Source: Paenibacillus sp. UNC499MF (GTDB taxonomy: Bacteria; Bacillota; Bacilli; Paenibacillales; NBRC-103111). Taken from it: a DNA stretch of 64,000 nucleotides. Both the position numbers and the translations under genes were made by a program. The stretch covers positions 124,001 to 188,000 of the forward strand of contig NZ_FNVF01000009.1 in NCBI RefSeq assembly GCF_900107975.1. Direction: 5' to 3'. Each line of letters starts with the position of its first letter. The first letter of the stretch is position 1. The notes beneath the pieces were generated by a model, which was given only the letters and a program-made list of their open reading frames with translations, was not told where the DNA came from and did not search any database. Positions 27,865 to 36,233 of this stretch are shown here, in pieces.

Positions 27865-28242
27865 ATGATGAAACAGACTCAATCTACGAAAAAACAGAAT
27901 AGCCTGACTCCGTTTGACTATACGTTAACCATGATCGGCGGCAAATGGAAAATGAAAATCATGTATCAATTAACCCGCCAAGAGGTTATACGCTACGGTG
28001 AGCTCAAGCGGCGCATTCCGGACATTACTCACAAGGTCCTGATCTCCCAGTTGAAAGAGCTGGAAGAAAGCAATATTGTCAACCGGAAAGAATACCGGCA
28101 AACACCTCCTAAGGTGGAATATTCTTTAACTCCAAGGGGCAGAACTTTGATGCCGATTCTGGAGGCTATGTGCAAATGGGGGCTGCACAATCTCCCTAGT
28201 CATTTAAGCATGGAACCTGCAGAAAATATGAAAAACTTTTGA
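27865..28242 (+). CDS. HxlR family transcriptional regulator
   Basis: 125-aa winged-helix protein: MIGGKWKMKIMYQL and RYGELKRRIPDITHKVLISQ (recognition helix region), then QTPPKVEYSLTPRGRTL, the HxlR/YodB signature. Unlike YodB-type redox sensors its N-terminus has no Cys; the single Cys (MCKWG) is near the C-terminus. Starts at ATG 27865 or 27868. It probably controls the divergent flavin reductase. Confidence 0.9.
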   Translation: MMKQTQSTKKQNSLTPFDYTLTMIGGKWKMKIMYQLTRQEVIRYGELKRRIPDITHKVLISQLKELEESNIVNRKEYRQTPPKVEYSLTPRGRTLMPILEAMCKWGLHNLPSHLSMEPAENMKNF

Positions 28243-28577
28243 GTGGTGTCCACTGTACAGCAGATAATTCTCCATGCAATTGTCAGCGTTAATGGGCAGC
28301 CGGACCTTTCGTGAAAAGGATGGCGAACTTTCTGGGGGATTTGTCCTTCCAGTACGTCAGCAGTTTGCGGCCTGCTCGATTGTTCATCATTACAAATCCC
28401 GACAAGCTGAAAAGTGCCAAATTGGATAGATGGTAATTGCTGCTTAAATTGAAGAACAACCGACTTACGTATAGGTCGGTTTTTTTGTGTTGGAGTCTTA
28501 AGCTATCGTGTCACAAAATTGATCCCCCTTTTGTCTGTATATGCGTATCACAAAATAGGATAAGGGAGAGATCCAAG
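28243..28577. other. Intergenic region with a possible coding scrap
   Basis: On the minus strand a frame from about 28487 down to a stop at 28289-28291 reads a hydrophobic stretch (NLALFSLSGFVMMNN) followed by basic residues (RKLLTYWKDKSPRKF). It has no ribosome site and I do not recognise it; it may be a truncated gene end. A terminator at 28458-28487 lies inside. Confidence 0.35.
28458..28487 (+). terminator. Rho-independent terminator
   Basis: AACCGAC and GTCGGTT enclose a 10-nt loop and are followed by TTTTTT. It may end the hxlR transcript before the azoreductase gene. Confidence 0.65.
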
Positions 28578-29237
28578 TTGGAAAAACTGCTCGTTATTAA
28601 CGCACACCCAAAAGTAGACAGCGATTCATCCGTCAGTCTGCAAGTGCTTCGTCATTTTCTGGAAACGTATAAAAAAATGAATTCGAAAGCATCCATCGAA
28701 CAAATCGATTTATATCGGGAATACATTCCTTGCATTGACCACACCTTTCTAAGCCTTCAGGAAAAAAAGGGGAGAAACGAGCGCTTGACCGAAGAAGAAC
28801 AGACGCTCAACTCTCGAATGTCGGAACTTCTGCAGCAATTTAAAAGTACGAAAAAATATGTCATTGCCATGCCGCTGCATAACTTTAACGTTCCATCTAA
28901 GCTCAAAGATTACATGGATAACATTCTGATCGCTAAAGAGACTTTTGCCTATACAGACAAGGGATCGGTCGGTCTGCTAAATGACGGCAGGAACGTGCTT
29001 GTCATTCAAGCGAGCGACGGGATTTATACGAACCGAGATTGGTACGCGGAAGTCGAGTATTCTCACAAATTTTTAAAAGCGATGTTTACCTTTATGGGAG
29101 TCGACTATGGAATCATCCGTGCCCAAGGGAATTATTCCTTAAGCAGAGACGAAGTATTAGCTAAGGCATTCCAAGAAGCGGAGTCTGCGGCTGCTTCTTT
29201 TACAAGGGCTGTTCATGTAGAGGGGGCTATTAAGTGA
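28578..29237 (+). CDS. FMN-dependent NADH-azoreductase
   Basis: 219-aa flavodoxin-fold enzyme of the AzoR/AcpD family: INAHPKVDSDSSVS phosphate loop, YVIAMPLHNFNVPSKLKDYM at the flavin and VIQASDGIY near the active site. It reduces azo dyes and quinones with NADH. TTG 28578 is chosen since AAGGGAGAG is seven bases upstream; earlier start codons in frame precede a region with no family similarity. It overlaps the following VOC gene by GTGA, so the two are coupled. Confidence 0.88.
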   Translation: MEKLLVINAHPKVDSDSSVSLQVLRHFLETYKKMNSKASIEQIDLYREYIPCIDHTFLSLQEKKGRNERLTEEEQTLNSRMSELLQQFKSTKKYVIAMPLHNFNVPSKLKDYMDNILIAKETFAYTDKGSVGLLNDGRNVLVIQASDGIYTNRDWYAEVEYSHKFLKAMFTFMGVDYGIIRAQGNYSLSRDEVLAKAFQEAESAAASFTRAVHVEGAIK

Positions 29238-29695
29238 TTAGAGGATTGTACGAAGCGCACTTGCCTGTCAGCGATCTTGATCGTTCTATACGTTTCTATG
29301 AAACCTTAGGTTTGGAACTTGCCCACAGAACGGAAGGGCGCGCTTTCTTTTGGACTGAGAAAGGAAGAAGTTGGCTTGCTTTATGGGTTGCGGATCAGGT
29401 GAACATTCCTTATCACGTCTCCATCAGGCATGCCGCTTTTCGCATCGAGCTGGAAGATATGGATAGGGCCAAGGAATGGTTACAAGAGCGAAACATCGAC
29501 GTGGTCAATTTCTATGAGTTTGGACCGGATCAGCAGCCTGTAGTCCCACCCCTTTATCCGCAAGTACACGGGGCTGTTTATTTTGAGGATCCGGACGGGA
29601 ACTTATTAGAATTGATTGCACCGGTCAAGCTTGATGCTCAGAAACATTTCGAAACCATTGAGTTGGATAAGTGGATTAGAACTAACGGAGAATGA
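29234..29695 (+). CDS. VOC (glyoxalase/bleomycin-resistance fold) protein
   Basis: 153 aa with paired beta-alpha-beta-beta-beta modules: HLPVSDLDRSIRFYETLGLE at the start and VYFEDPDGNLLELIAP at the end, the usual metal-ligand Glu included. GTG 29234 overlaps the azoreductase stop by four bases. Partnership with azoreductase suggests quinone or electrophile detoxification; the reaction is unknown. Confidence 0.85.
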   Translation: MIRGLYEAHLPVSDLDRSIRFYETLGLELAHRTEGRAFFWTEKGRSWLALWVADQVNIPYHVSIRHAAFRIELEDMDRAKEWLQERNIDVVNFYEFGPDQQPVVPPLYPQVHGAVYFEDPDGNLLELIAPVKLDAQKHFETIELDKWIRTNGE

Positions 29696-29836
29696 TAGCT
29701 CCACCACGAAATAAAGACAGCCGGCTACGGTAGGCCGCCTTTATTCGTTAAAGTAACAAGCAGGAAAGCTTGAATCTAGTAAAAGCAGATACATTTCTTC
29801 TGCTTAGAAGAGAGAGTGCGTGATCCGAATAATGAG

Positions 29837-29862
29837 GACGTCCGTTTTCGGACGTCTTTTTT
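29837..29862 (+). terminator. Rho-independent terminator
   Basis: GACGTCCG-TTTT-CGGACGTC stem directly followed by TTTTTT; ends the azoreductase/VOC transcript. Confidence 0.8.
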
Positions 29863-29990
29863 ACGACTGCATAATGGAGGGGAATTGGTTTACATAATAT
29901 ATATTATGGTTATATTAAACCCGCAGCGCGATTGAGTGTGAAAAAGTAATAAACAAAACCTGCAGCAGGATGGTTTTAGTTACAAAAAGG

Positions 29991-30040
29991 ATGATGTGCC
30001 GGGGTTATTGTAACGTTCCGGAAACACCATCCTTTTCATT
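29991..30040 (-). terminator. Terminator of the marR-like gene
   Basis: AAAAGGATGATGTGCCGG and CCGGAAACACCATCCTTTT form a long imperfect stem. Read on the minus strand it ends in CCTTTTT just after the MarR gene. Confidence 0.6.
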
Positions 30041-30055
30041 TTCAGACTGAAGCAA

Positions 30056-30550
30056 TCAAGAAGAAGATTTGCCGCGTGTTTCGGAACTCAGATGATGAAT
30101 CTGCTCTTCCAGAACCGTACTTGCTTTCGTTAAAAATCGGTTAATGAATTCAAGCTCTTCATCCGTATAGGAGGCAGCGAGGTTAACCATCGCGTCGTGA
30201 AGCGGGAGGTACGTGCTGCTGACCTCTTCTTTGTCTTCATATAAAGGGACGATAATGACCTTGCGGCGGTCGTTCGGGTCCATTTGCCTGCGGACAAAAC
30301 CGTTTTTCTCCAAACGGTCAATCAGAGCCGTTACGCTACCCGTTGCAAGTCCGGTTAATTTCGACAGTTCACCGGCGGTGATAGGGCCTTTTTCGTGCAG
30401 GATATCTATGGATAGAAAATCATTGTTGTACAAACCCAGACTGGCCGCTACATTTTGCTGGTACAGAACGGTTCGGGTTCCTAATCCGCGCATACGCAGG
30501 GTGAAATTTTCCTGAAGCTCTGTTGGTTGATCTTTCCGGTCGCTTGACAA
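30056..30550 (-). CDS. MarR family transcriptional regulator
   Basis: 164-aa winged-helix repressor: GPITAGELSKLTGLATGSVT and RLEKNGFVRRQMDPNDRRKV (wing with DxRxR). The TTG start at 30550 has AGGAGGG seven bases away. It is divergent from a UvrA2-like protein and MFS pump. A 21-bp palindrome at 30577-30597, 26 bp upstream of its start, is the likely operator, so it probably represses both directions until a DNA-damaging drug binds. Confidence 0.9.
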   Translation of the reverse strand: MSSDRKDQPTELQENFTLRMRGLGTRTVLYQQNVAASLGLYNNDFLSIDILHEKGPITAGELSKLTGLATGSVTALIDRLEKNGFVRRQMDPNDRRKVIIVPLYEDKEEVSSTYLPLHDAMVNLAASYTDEELEFINRFLTKASTVLEEQIHHLSSETRGKSSS

Positions 30551-30576
30551 AAGAAAACCCTCCTTTTAAGATGTAT

Positions 30577-30597
30577 ATATCTCGATGAACGAGATAT
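30577..30597. promoter_or_regulatory. MarR operator candidate
   Basis: Perfect inverted repeat ATATCTCG-ATGAA-CGAGATAT. Further ATCGAGAT and GAGAT words follow at about 30608-30632. Its length and symmetry fit a MarR dimer. Confidence 0.65.
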
Positions 30598-30758
30598 TAG
30601 ATATATGAGATAATTCGAAATCGAGATACTTGATACTCGTATAATTAACCCTGTTCATTATATTATCGGAATCATGACTAGTTTGCAAAGCCGATTCCCG
30701 TGCTATGTAAACCTTATTACGATACATTCCAACCAAGTTGGATGAGGAGGCTTCTTTT

Positions 30759-33263
30759 ATGAAAGACAGCATCGAGATTAAAGGTGCGAGAGAGAACAAT
30801 CTTAAAAGCATCTCGCTTTCGATTCCGAAATACAAACTGGTCGTAATGACAGGTCCGTCGGGTTCCGGCAAATCCACGTTGGCCATGGACACGCTACAGC
30901 GGGAATGCCAGAGACAGTATATGGATTCCATGGGATTGACGTCGGATTCGATCGGCAAGCCGAAGGTCGATTCCATTGCGGGATTGTCCCCGTCTATCAG
31001 CGTCGGACAGCATATTACGAACCGCAATCCACGCTCGACGGTCGGTACGGTGACAGACATTTACACGTTTGTCCGTTTTATCTTTTCCAGACTCGGGGAG
31101 CGGGTATGCCCGTCATGCAGCGGCAGTATTCCGCCTTCATTTAAACCGTCAGGGCAGCTAACAGAGGAAGACGAGGGGTTAAATCCTCAGTCGATATACT
31201 GTCCTCACTGCGATACTGAACTCGAAAAGCTGGGGATGCCGCACTTCTCTTTCAATAAACCGGAAGGAGCCTGCGAAGCTTGCGGAGGCCTCGGGCATGT
31301 GGCAAGCATCCATGAAGCAGCCGTTTTTCAACCGGAGCTTAGTTTGCGCGGCGGGGGAGTCGCTTCACTGAGCGGCGTTCATCGCGACATACAGATTCGT
31401 ATTCTGGTGGCGGCCGGTAAGCATTACGGATTTGAATTCGATCCGGACCAGCCTTTAAAAGACTACGGTGAAATTCAGCGCGATCTGCTGTATTACGGAG
31501 TGGAGAGCGAGGCATTTAAGCGTCACTTCCCGAACATGAAGCCAGTTCAAGGCACAAAATTCGAAGGAGTCATTCCTAGTTTATGGCGGCGTTATAAGGA
31601 GAAGGAAGGGGAGTCGGGCGGTCAGGAGAAAGACGGCGGGTTTTTCCGCCAACAGCTATGCCCGGAATGCCATGGAGCCCGTCTGAAGAAAGAAGTCCGG
31701 CTCGTGCGTGTAGCTGGCGCGTCTATCTCCGAAGTCTCGGACTGGTCGCTGGGCGAGGTCTATACATGGACGGAAGGACTGCAGGCCGTTCTCCCGGCCG
31801 AAGGTCTTCATCTGCTGGAACCGATTCTGCACGATATGCCTACACGGCTGAAGCGGATTATCGATGTCGGTCTCGGCTATCTTTCCATGAACCGGCAGAC
31901 CGTAACGCTGTCCGGCGGAGAAGCACAGCGGCTTCGTCTTGCCTCACTGCTTGGCTCCGGCCTGACCGGCGTGCTGTATATTCTGGATGAACCGACGACC
32001 GGCCTGCATCCGCGGGATACGGCCGGCCTCATCCGGGTGCTTCAGGAGCTGCGCGACCTGGGAAATACTGTACTCGTTATCGAGCACGATATCGAGATGA
32101 TGCGAGCTGCCGATCATCTGATCGATATCGGTCCCGGGGCCGGGCTATACGGGGGAACTGTTGTCGGCGAAGGAAGCCTGGAAGATTTGATGGAAAGCGA
32201 GCGCTCGATTACGGGAGCTTACCTGAGAGAAGAGAGTCACCCGGCCCCGCTACGTGTACGCAGAAAAGGAACCGGACAGCATATCACGATCCGGGAAGCT
32301 CAACTCCGCAATATCCGGATTCCGGAAGTTTCCTTTCCGCTTGGCAGCCTGGTGTCCGTGACGGGAGTTTCCGGTTCGGGTAAATCCACGCTCGTCTTCG
32401 ATATCCTTGCGCAAGGAGGTCAGAACGTTCCGGAGAAGACGGGATGCAAGGAAATAATGGGCTTTGGGCATGTCGGGAATATCGTGATCTTCGACCAAAC
32501 GCCGATGGGGAGAGTCCAGCGCTCGAATGTCGCTACCTACACGGATGTTTTTACCCACCTGCGGCAGCTGTTTGCGGGCTTACCGGAAGCTAAGGAAAGA
32601 AAGCTGACCTCCAAGCATTTTTCGTTTAATACACCTGGGGGCCGCTGCGAGACATGTCAAGGGCTTGGCGTGCTGTCCGTAGATATGAATTTCCTGCCCG
32701 ATCTCGAAGTAAAGTGCCACGACTGCAAGGGCAGAAGGTTTACGGAAGAGGTACTCCAGGTTCAATACAAAGGCTTGTCCATTTCGGATTTGCTGAATAT
32801 GTCCGTTCAGGAAAGTCTGCCGATTCTCCAGACGCAGACCAAAATTGCAGGCATCGTTACCATGCTGTGTGAGGTAGGGCTCGGTTATCTGAAATGGGGC
32901 CAATCGGTTAAAACATTATCTGGCGGAGAGGGACAGCGGATCAGACTGGCGAATGAACTGAGCAAACCGTCCAAAAACCACACCCTCTATTTGTTGGATG
33001 AGCCGACGACCGGTCTTCATCCCACTGACATCAAGCAGCTTCATATTTTGCTTAGTAAGCTGGTCGATACGGGAAACACTGTTGTGGTGGTCGAACACAG
33101 CCTGGAACTGATCCGGGAATCCGACTGGGTAATCGATATCGGACCGGAAGGCGGCGCGGCCGGCGGCCAGCTCGTAGCCCAAGGTACACCGGAACAGATT
33201 GTCGATGTGCCGGCTTCCTATACGGGCATGTTCTTGAAGCGGGTTCTGACCGAGGGAATTTAA
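30759..33263 (+). CDS. UvrA2-like ABC ATPase (drug-resistance type)
   Basis: 834 aa, about 100 shorter than UvrA. Both ABC units are intact: Walker A GPSGSGKST and GVSGSGKST, signatures LSGGEAQRLRLA and LSGGEGQRIRLA, and two ILDEPTTGLHP/LLDEPTTGLHP Walker B motifs. Zinc-finger CxxC pairs occur (CPSCSG, CEACGGLG, CETCQGLG with CHDCKG). The shorter first half suggests loss of the UvrB-binding insertion, as in class II UvrA and the DrrC/daunorubicin-resistance proteins, which release intercalators from DNA. ATG 30759 follows GAGGAGG. Cotranscribed with the MFS gene 47 nt downstream. Confidence 0.88.
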   Translation: MKDSIEIKGARENNLKSISLSIPKYKLVVMTGPSGSGKSTLAMDTLQRECQRQYMDSMGLTSDSIGKPKVDSIAGLSPSISVGQHITNRNPRSTVGTVTDIYTFVRFIFSRLGERVCPSCSGSIPPSFKPSGQLTEEDEGLNPQSIYCPHCDTELEKLGMPHFSFNKPEGACEACGGLGHVASIHEAAVFQPELSLRGGGVASLSGVHRDIQIRILVAAGKHYGFEFDPDQPLKDYGEIQRDLLYYGVESEAFKRHFPNMKPVQGTKFEGVIPSLWRRYKEKEGESGGQEKDGGFFRQQLCPECHGARLKKEVRLVRVAGASISEVSDWSLGEVYTWTEGLQAVLPAEGLHLLEPILHDMPTRLKRIIDVGLGYLSMNRQTVTLSGGEAQRLRLASLLGSGLTGVLYILDEPTTGLHPRDTAGLIRVLQELRDLGNTVLVIEHDIEMMRAADHLIDIGPGAGLYGGTVVGEGSLEDLMESERSITGAYLREESHPAPLRVRRKGTGQHITIREAQLRNIRIPEVSFPLGSLVSVTGVSGSGKSTLVFDILAQGGQNVPEKTGCKEIMGFGHVGNIVIFDQTPMGRVQRSNVATYTDVFTHLRQLFAGLPEAKERKLTSKHFSFNTPGGRCETCQGLGVLSVDMNFLPDLEVKCHDCKGRRFTEEVLQVQYKGLSISDLLNMSVQESLPILQTQTKIAGIVTMLCEVGLGYLKWGQSVKTLSGGEGQRIRLANELSKPSKNHTLYLLDEPTTGLHPTDIKQLHILLSKLVDTGNTVVVVEHSLELIRESDWVIDIGPEGGAAGGQLVAQGTPEQIVDVPASYTGMFLKRVLTEGI

Positions 33264-33310
33264 CTATAAAAAGGGCATAGAAACAGAGAAGGCGGGGGAA
33301 ACCAGAGACG

Positions 33311-34834
33311 ATGGCAAAGAAAAATAAGGCAGGTTTGATCATAGCGGCGCTGCTGCTGGCCACATTAATGGCTTCGATGGATAATACCATCGTCGCGACT
33401 GCAATCGGAACCATTGTAGGAGATCTGGGCGGATTTGACAAGTTAATGTGGGTTACATCCGCCTATATGGTAGCCGAGATGGCCGGGATGCCGATTTTCG
33501 GCAAATTATCGGATATGTATGGGCGCAAGCGTTTCTTTATCTTCGGCATGATCGTATTTATGAGCGGTTCCGCCTTGTGCGGCACGGCAGATTCCATTAT
33601 TGAGCTGAGTATTTACCGCGCTGTACAGGGGATTGGCGGCGGGGCTCTCGTGCCGATCGCATTTACAATCATGTTCGATGTGGTCGCTCCGGATAAACGG
33701 GGCAAAATCGGCGGATTATTCGGTGCCGCATACGGAATTTCAAGTATTTTCGGACCTCTTATCGGCGCGTATATTACGGACTATATCAATTGGTCGTGGA
33801 TTTTCTATATCAATTTGCCTGTAGGAATTGTGGCATTCTTCATGATCGCTTTTTTCTATAAAGAGTCTGTCGAGCATACCAAGCAAAAAATCGATTACCT
33901 TGGCGCGGTTACGCTGGTTGCTTCAATCCTTTGCCTGATGTTTGCCCTTGAGCTCGGCGGCAAGGAATATGCTTGGAACTCCGGCATGATTACGGGATTG
34001 TTCGCTGCTTTTGCAATCCTTATCGCTGCTTTTATATTCATCGAACGGCGTGCGCAAGAACCTATCATTACATTCGGCATGTTCAAAAACCGTCTTTATT
34101 CAACCAGTAACATCATGGCTGTATTTAGCGGTGCAGCTTTTATTACGGCTTCCGTCTATATTCCAATTTTTATCCAGGGTGTATTTGGCGGCACGGCAAC
34201 CAGCTCGGGACTTGTTCTGCTGCCCATGATGGTCGGATCGGTCATCACCGCTGCGGGCGGAGGATTCTTGCTTTCCAAGTTTAACTACCGTTTCATCATG
34301 ATCGCGACGTTAGCGCTTCTTGTTGCCGGCATGGCTCTGCTCACGACACTTACGACCGGTTCTTCGCGGTTCATGGTCACTATTCTCATGATTCTCGTCG
34401 GTCTGGGGATTGGCTCGTCGTTCTCCGTACTGAGCAACGCCGCGATCCATGGCTTTACAGCAAAACAGCGCGGATCCGCAAGCTCAACGCTCAGCTTTAC
34501 ACGGGAGCTTGGAATGACACTGGGAATTACAGTTTTCGGCATCATTCAAAGTCATCTGTTTACGAATAAATTAGGTGCGATGTTCGGGAGCGGGGGACAA
34601 ACGCCGGAAAATCTAAATCTTAGCGATCCCAGTAAAATCTTAACCCCGGAGACTCGCGGCCAGATTCCGGCTCAGATACTTGACAAGATTACCGAAGCGC
34701 TGTCTTCGTCACTTGTTCAAACGTTTGCTTGGGCGATAATCCCGGCAGTTATTGCACTTGTAGCAGCGTTCTTCATGAGTAAAGAAAAGTTCGATCCGGC
34801 TTCCGAGCTTGAAGAATATACGGCGTTACATTAA
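33311..34834 (+). CDS. MFS drug exporter, DHA2 (EmrB/QacA) family
   Basis: 507 aa, about 14 membrane helices. Helix 1 carries LMASMDNTIVATAIGTI (DHA2 motif D1), the helix 2-3 loop GKLSDMYGRKRFF (motif A) and helix 5 AYGISSIFGPLIGAY (motif C). It likely exports an antibiotic or intercalator by proton antiport. It is second in the operon with the UvrA2-like protein under MarR control and ends at a strong terminator. Confidence 0.92.
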   Translation: MAKKNKAGLIIAALLLATLMASMDNTIVATAIGTIVGDLGGFDKLMWVTSAYMVAEMAGMPIFGKLSDMYGRKRFFIFGMIVFMSGSALCGTADSIIELSIYRAVQGIGGGALVPIAFTIMFDVVAPDKRGKIGGLFGAAYGISSIFGPLIGAYITDYINWSWIFYINLPVGIVAFFMIAFFYKESVEHTKQKIDYLGAVTLVASILCLMFALELGGKEYAWNSGMITGLFAAFAILIAAFIFIERRAQEPIITFGMFKNRLYSTSNIMAVFSGAAFITASVYIPIFIQGVFGGTATSSGLVLLPMMVGSVITAAGGGFLLSKFNYRFIMIATLALLVAGMALLTTLTTGSSRFMVTILMILVGLGIGSSFSVLSNAAIHGFTAKQRGSASSTLSFTRELGMTLGITVFGIIQSHLFTNKLGAMFGSGGQTPENLNLSDPSKILTPETRGQIPAQILDKITEALSSSLVQTFAWAIIPAVIALVAAFFMSKEKFDPASELEEYTALH

Positions 34835-34874
34835 AAAGAACCAAAAGTTAACCGTAGATCCAAACTGAATTTCT

Positions 34875-34912
34875 AAAAAGTGCGATGTCGTTAAGGCATC
34901 GCACTTTTTTTA
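34875..34912 (+). terminator. Strong rho-independent terminator
   Basis: AAAAAGTGCGATG and CATCGCACTTTTT make a perfect 13-bp stem with a 9-nt loop, followed by more T. Confidence 0.9.
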
Positions 34913-35167
34913 TTTTTAAGAAAGAAGAGCAACGGCGATATAAGGCGGCAGTAATTAGACTGTCGGATGAGGATGACATGAATCTAATACTTAGAAAATG
35001 AGGGAGTAATAAATTTATTTATTGGAAGGATTTGCAGGACTTGAAGTGGAAAAAAGTAACAGGATTCAGAAAATGAAATCTACTGAATTCAAGCATTCAA
35101 TAGCGGCGTTTTACATGCAGTAATGACGTAATTTTTTGTTACTGATGATGGGAATTTAAGAGAGAGG
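34913..35167. other. Spacer upstream of the LytTR gene
   Basis: A short frame just after the terminator (EEQRRYKAAVIRLSDEDD) ends at about 35001 and has no start or ribosome site; it may be the end of a lost gene. The rest is AT-rich and probably holds the lytTR promoter. Confidence 0.3.
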
Positions 35168-35614
35168 GTGATTTCTATCAAAATTTCCATCGAAGTAATA
35201 GACCATACGGAAGAAGAGGAGATTCGCATCAGGTGTCACCAAATAGACGATGAAATGCATGAGCTCGTTAATAAAATAAAAACCGAAACGCTCATTATAC
35301 TCGGTTATCATGAGGATAAGATCAGCCGCATCAAACTTAGTGATATTTATTATTTTGAAGCTGTTGACGGAAAAGTGTTTGCGTATGGCAAGAACTCCGT
35401 CCATGAAGTCAAACAAAAGCTTTATGAACTGGAGGAACTGTGCAACGAGAAACAATGTTTTCGCGCCTCCAAATCGACCATTCTAAATATAGCTAAGATT
35501 GCCAGTATTCATCCGTCGATCAGCGGCCGTTTTCATGCCTTATTGGATAACGGGGAAAAGGTAGTCATATCACGGCAGTATGTGCCAATACTTAAACATA
35601 GGCTTGGATTATAA
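35168..35614 (+). CDS. LytTR family DNA-binding protein
   Basis: 148 aa with a C-terminal LytTR domain (about 50-148: KISRIKLSDIYYFEAVDGKV, FRASKSTILNIAKI, ISRQYVP). The N-terminus is a short domain rather than a receiver, as in stand-alone LytTR regulators paired with DUF3021. GTG 35168 overlaps the only ribosome-like purine run (AGAGAGGG). Relatives usually begin MKIS, which here would coincide with the ATC codon at 35177, so the true start is uncertain. It is followed 13 nt later by the DUF3021 membrane protein. Confidence 0.85.
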   Translation: MISIKISIEVIDHTEEEEIRIRCHQIDDEMHELVNKIKTETLIILGYHEDKISRIKLSDIYYFEAVDGKVFAYGKNSVHEVKQKLYELEELCNEKQCFRASKSTILNIAKIASIHPSISGRFHALLDNGEKVVISRQYVPILKHRLGL

Positions 35615-35627
35615 AAGGGGGATCTAT

Positions 35628-36056
35628 ATGAAGTATTCCGAGCTCATAAAAGAAATGATTAGAGATTTCTTACTTATATTTGCCTCCGTTATTATAATCA
35701 TCGCTATTTTGCGACAAATCTATGCTCCTGATGCAAGTTTCGAATTAAAGACGATTTTTACAATTATGGTTTTCTCTTTTCTGGGTGCTTTGACCGGAAT
35801 CATTTTATATACGCCGCATGCAATTAGCGAGAATAAAATGCGCATACGGATGATTTTACATTTCTTTTTTCTGGAAGCCTTATTGATTTCTCTGGCTGTC
35901 CTATTGAATCTCGTATACAGCACTTTCGGTATCCTATTATTGGCTTTGGAAATTGCCGCAGTATACGCTATCGTTCGCCTGCTGACGTATAAGAATGACA
36001 AAAAGGAAGCTCAAAAGATCAATGAAAGACTAAAAACATTTAAAAACAAGGTTTAG
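35628..36056 (+). CDS. DUF3021 membrane protein
   Basis: 142 aa with four predicted membrane helices (LLIFASVIIIIAIL, TIMVFSFLGALTGIILY, ALLISLAVLLNLVY, ILLLALEIAAVYAIV) and a basic C-terminal tail. The LytTR plus DUF3021 pair is widespread in Firmicutes; the membrane partner probably modulates the regulator. ATG 35628 follows AAAAGGGGG. Function otherwise unknown. Confidence 0.85.
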   Translation: MKYSELIKEMIRDFLLIFASVIIIIAILRQIYAPDASFELKTIFTIMVFSFLGALTGIILYTPHAISENKMRIRMILHFFFLEALLISLAVLLNLVYSTFGILLLALEIAAVYAIVRLLTYKNDKKEAQKINERLKTFKNKV

Positions 36057-36233
36057 AACATATACACAAACCCTTCTTAAATAAAGTTGCATTCTGAGCG
36101 TAACTACACTTGATTGCCATTGTTTTTACAACTTATTGGCTCTCGGCTACAGCTTATCGTTTATGCGTATACACCTCCTCGGCCATTTACTATGATGAAC
36201 TCATAAAAAAATGGAGGAGAGGCAGAGAACCTT

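Larger units (their letters stand above)
29696..30055. other. Intergenic region between convergent genes
   Basis: Contains two terminators listed separately and an AT-only palindrome CATAATAT/ATATTATG at 29893-29908. No gene with a ribosome site longer than 16 codons is visible. Confidence 0.5.

Noticed and set aside
29893-29908. Perfect palindrome CATAATATATATTATG
   Set aside because: Pure AT run between convergent genes, not in a promoter position; chance is likely.
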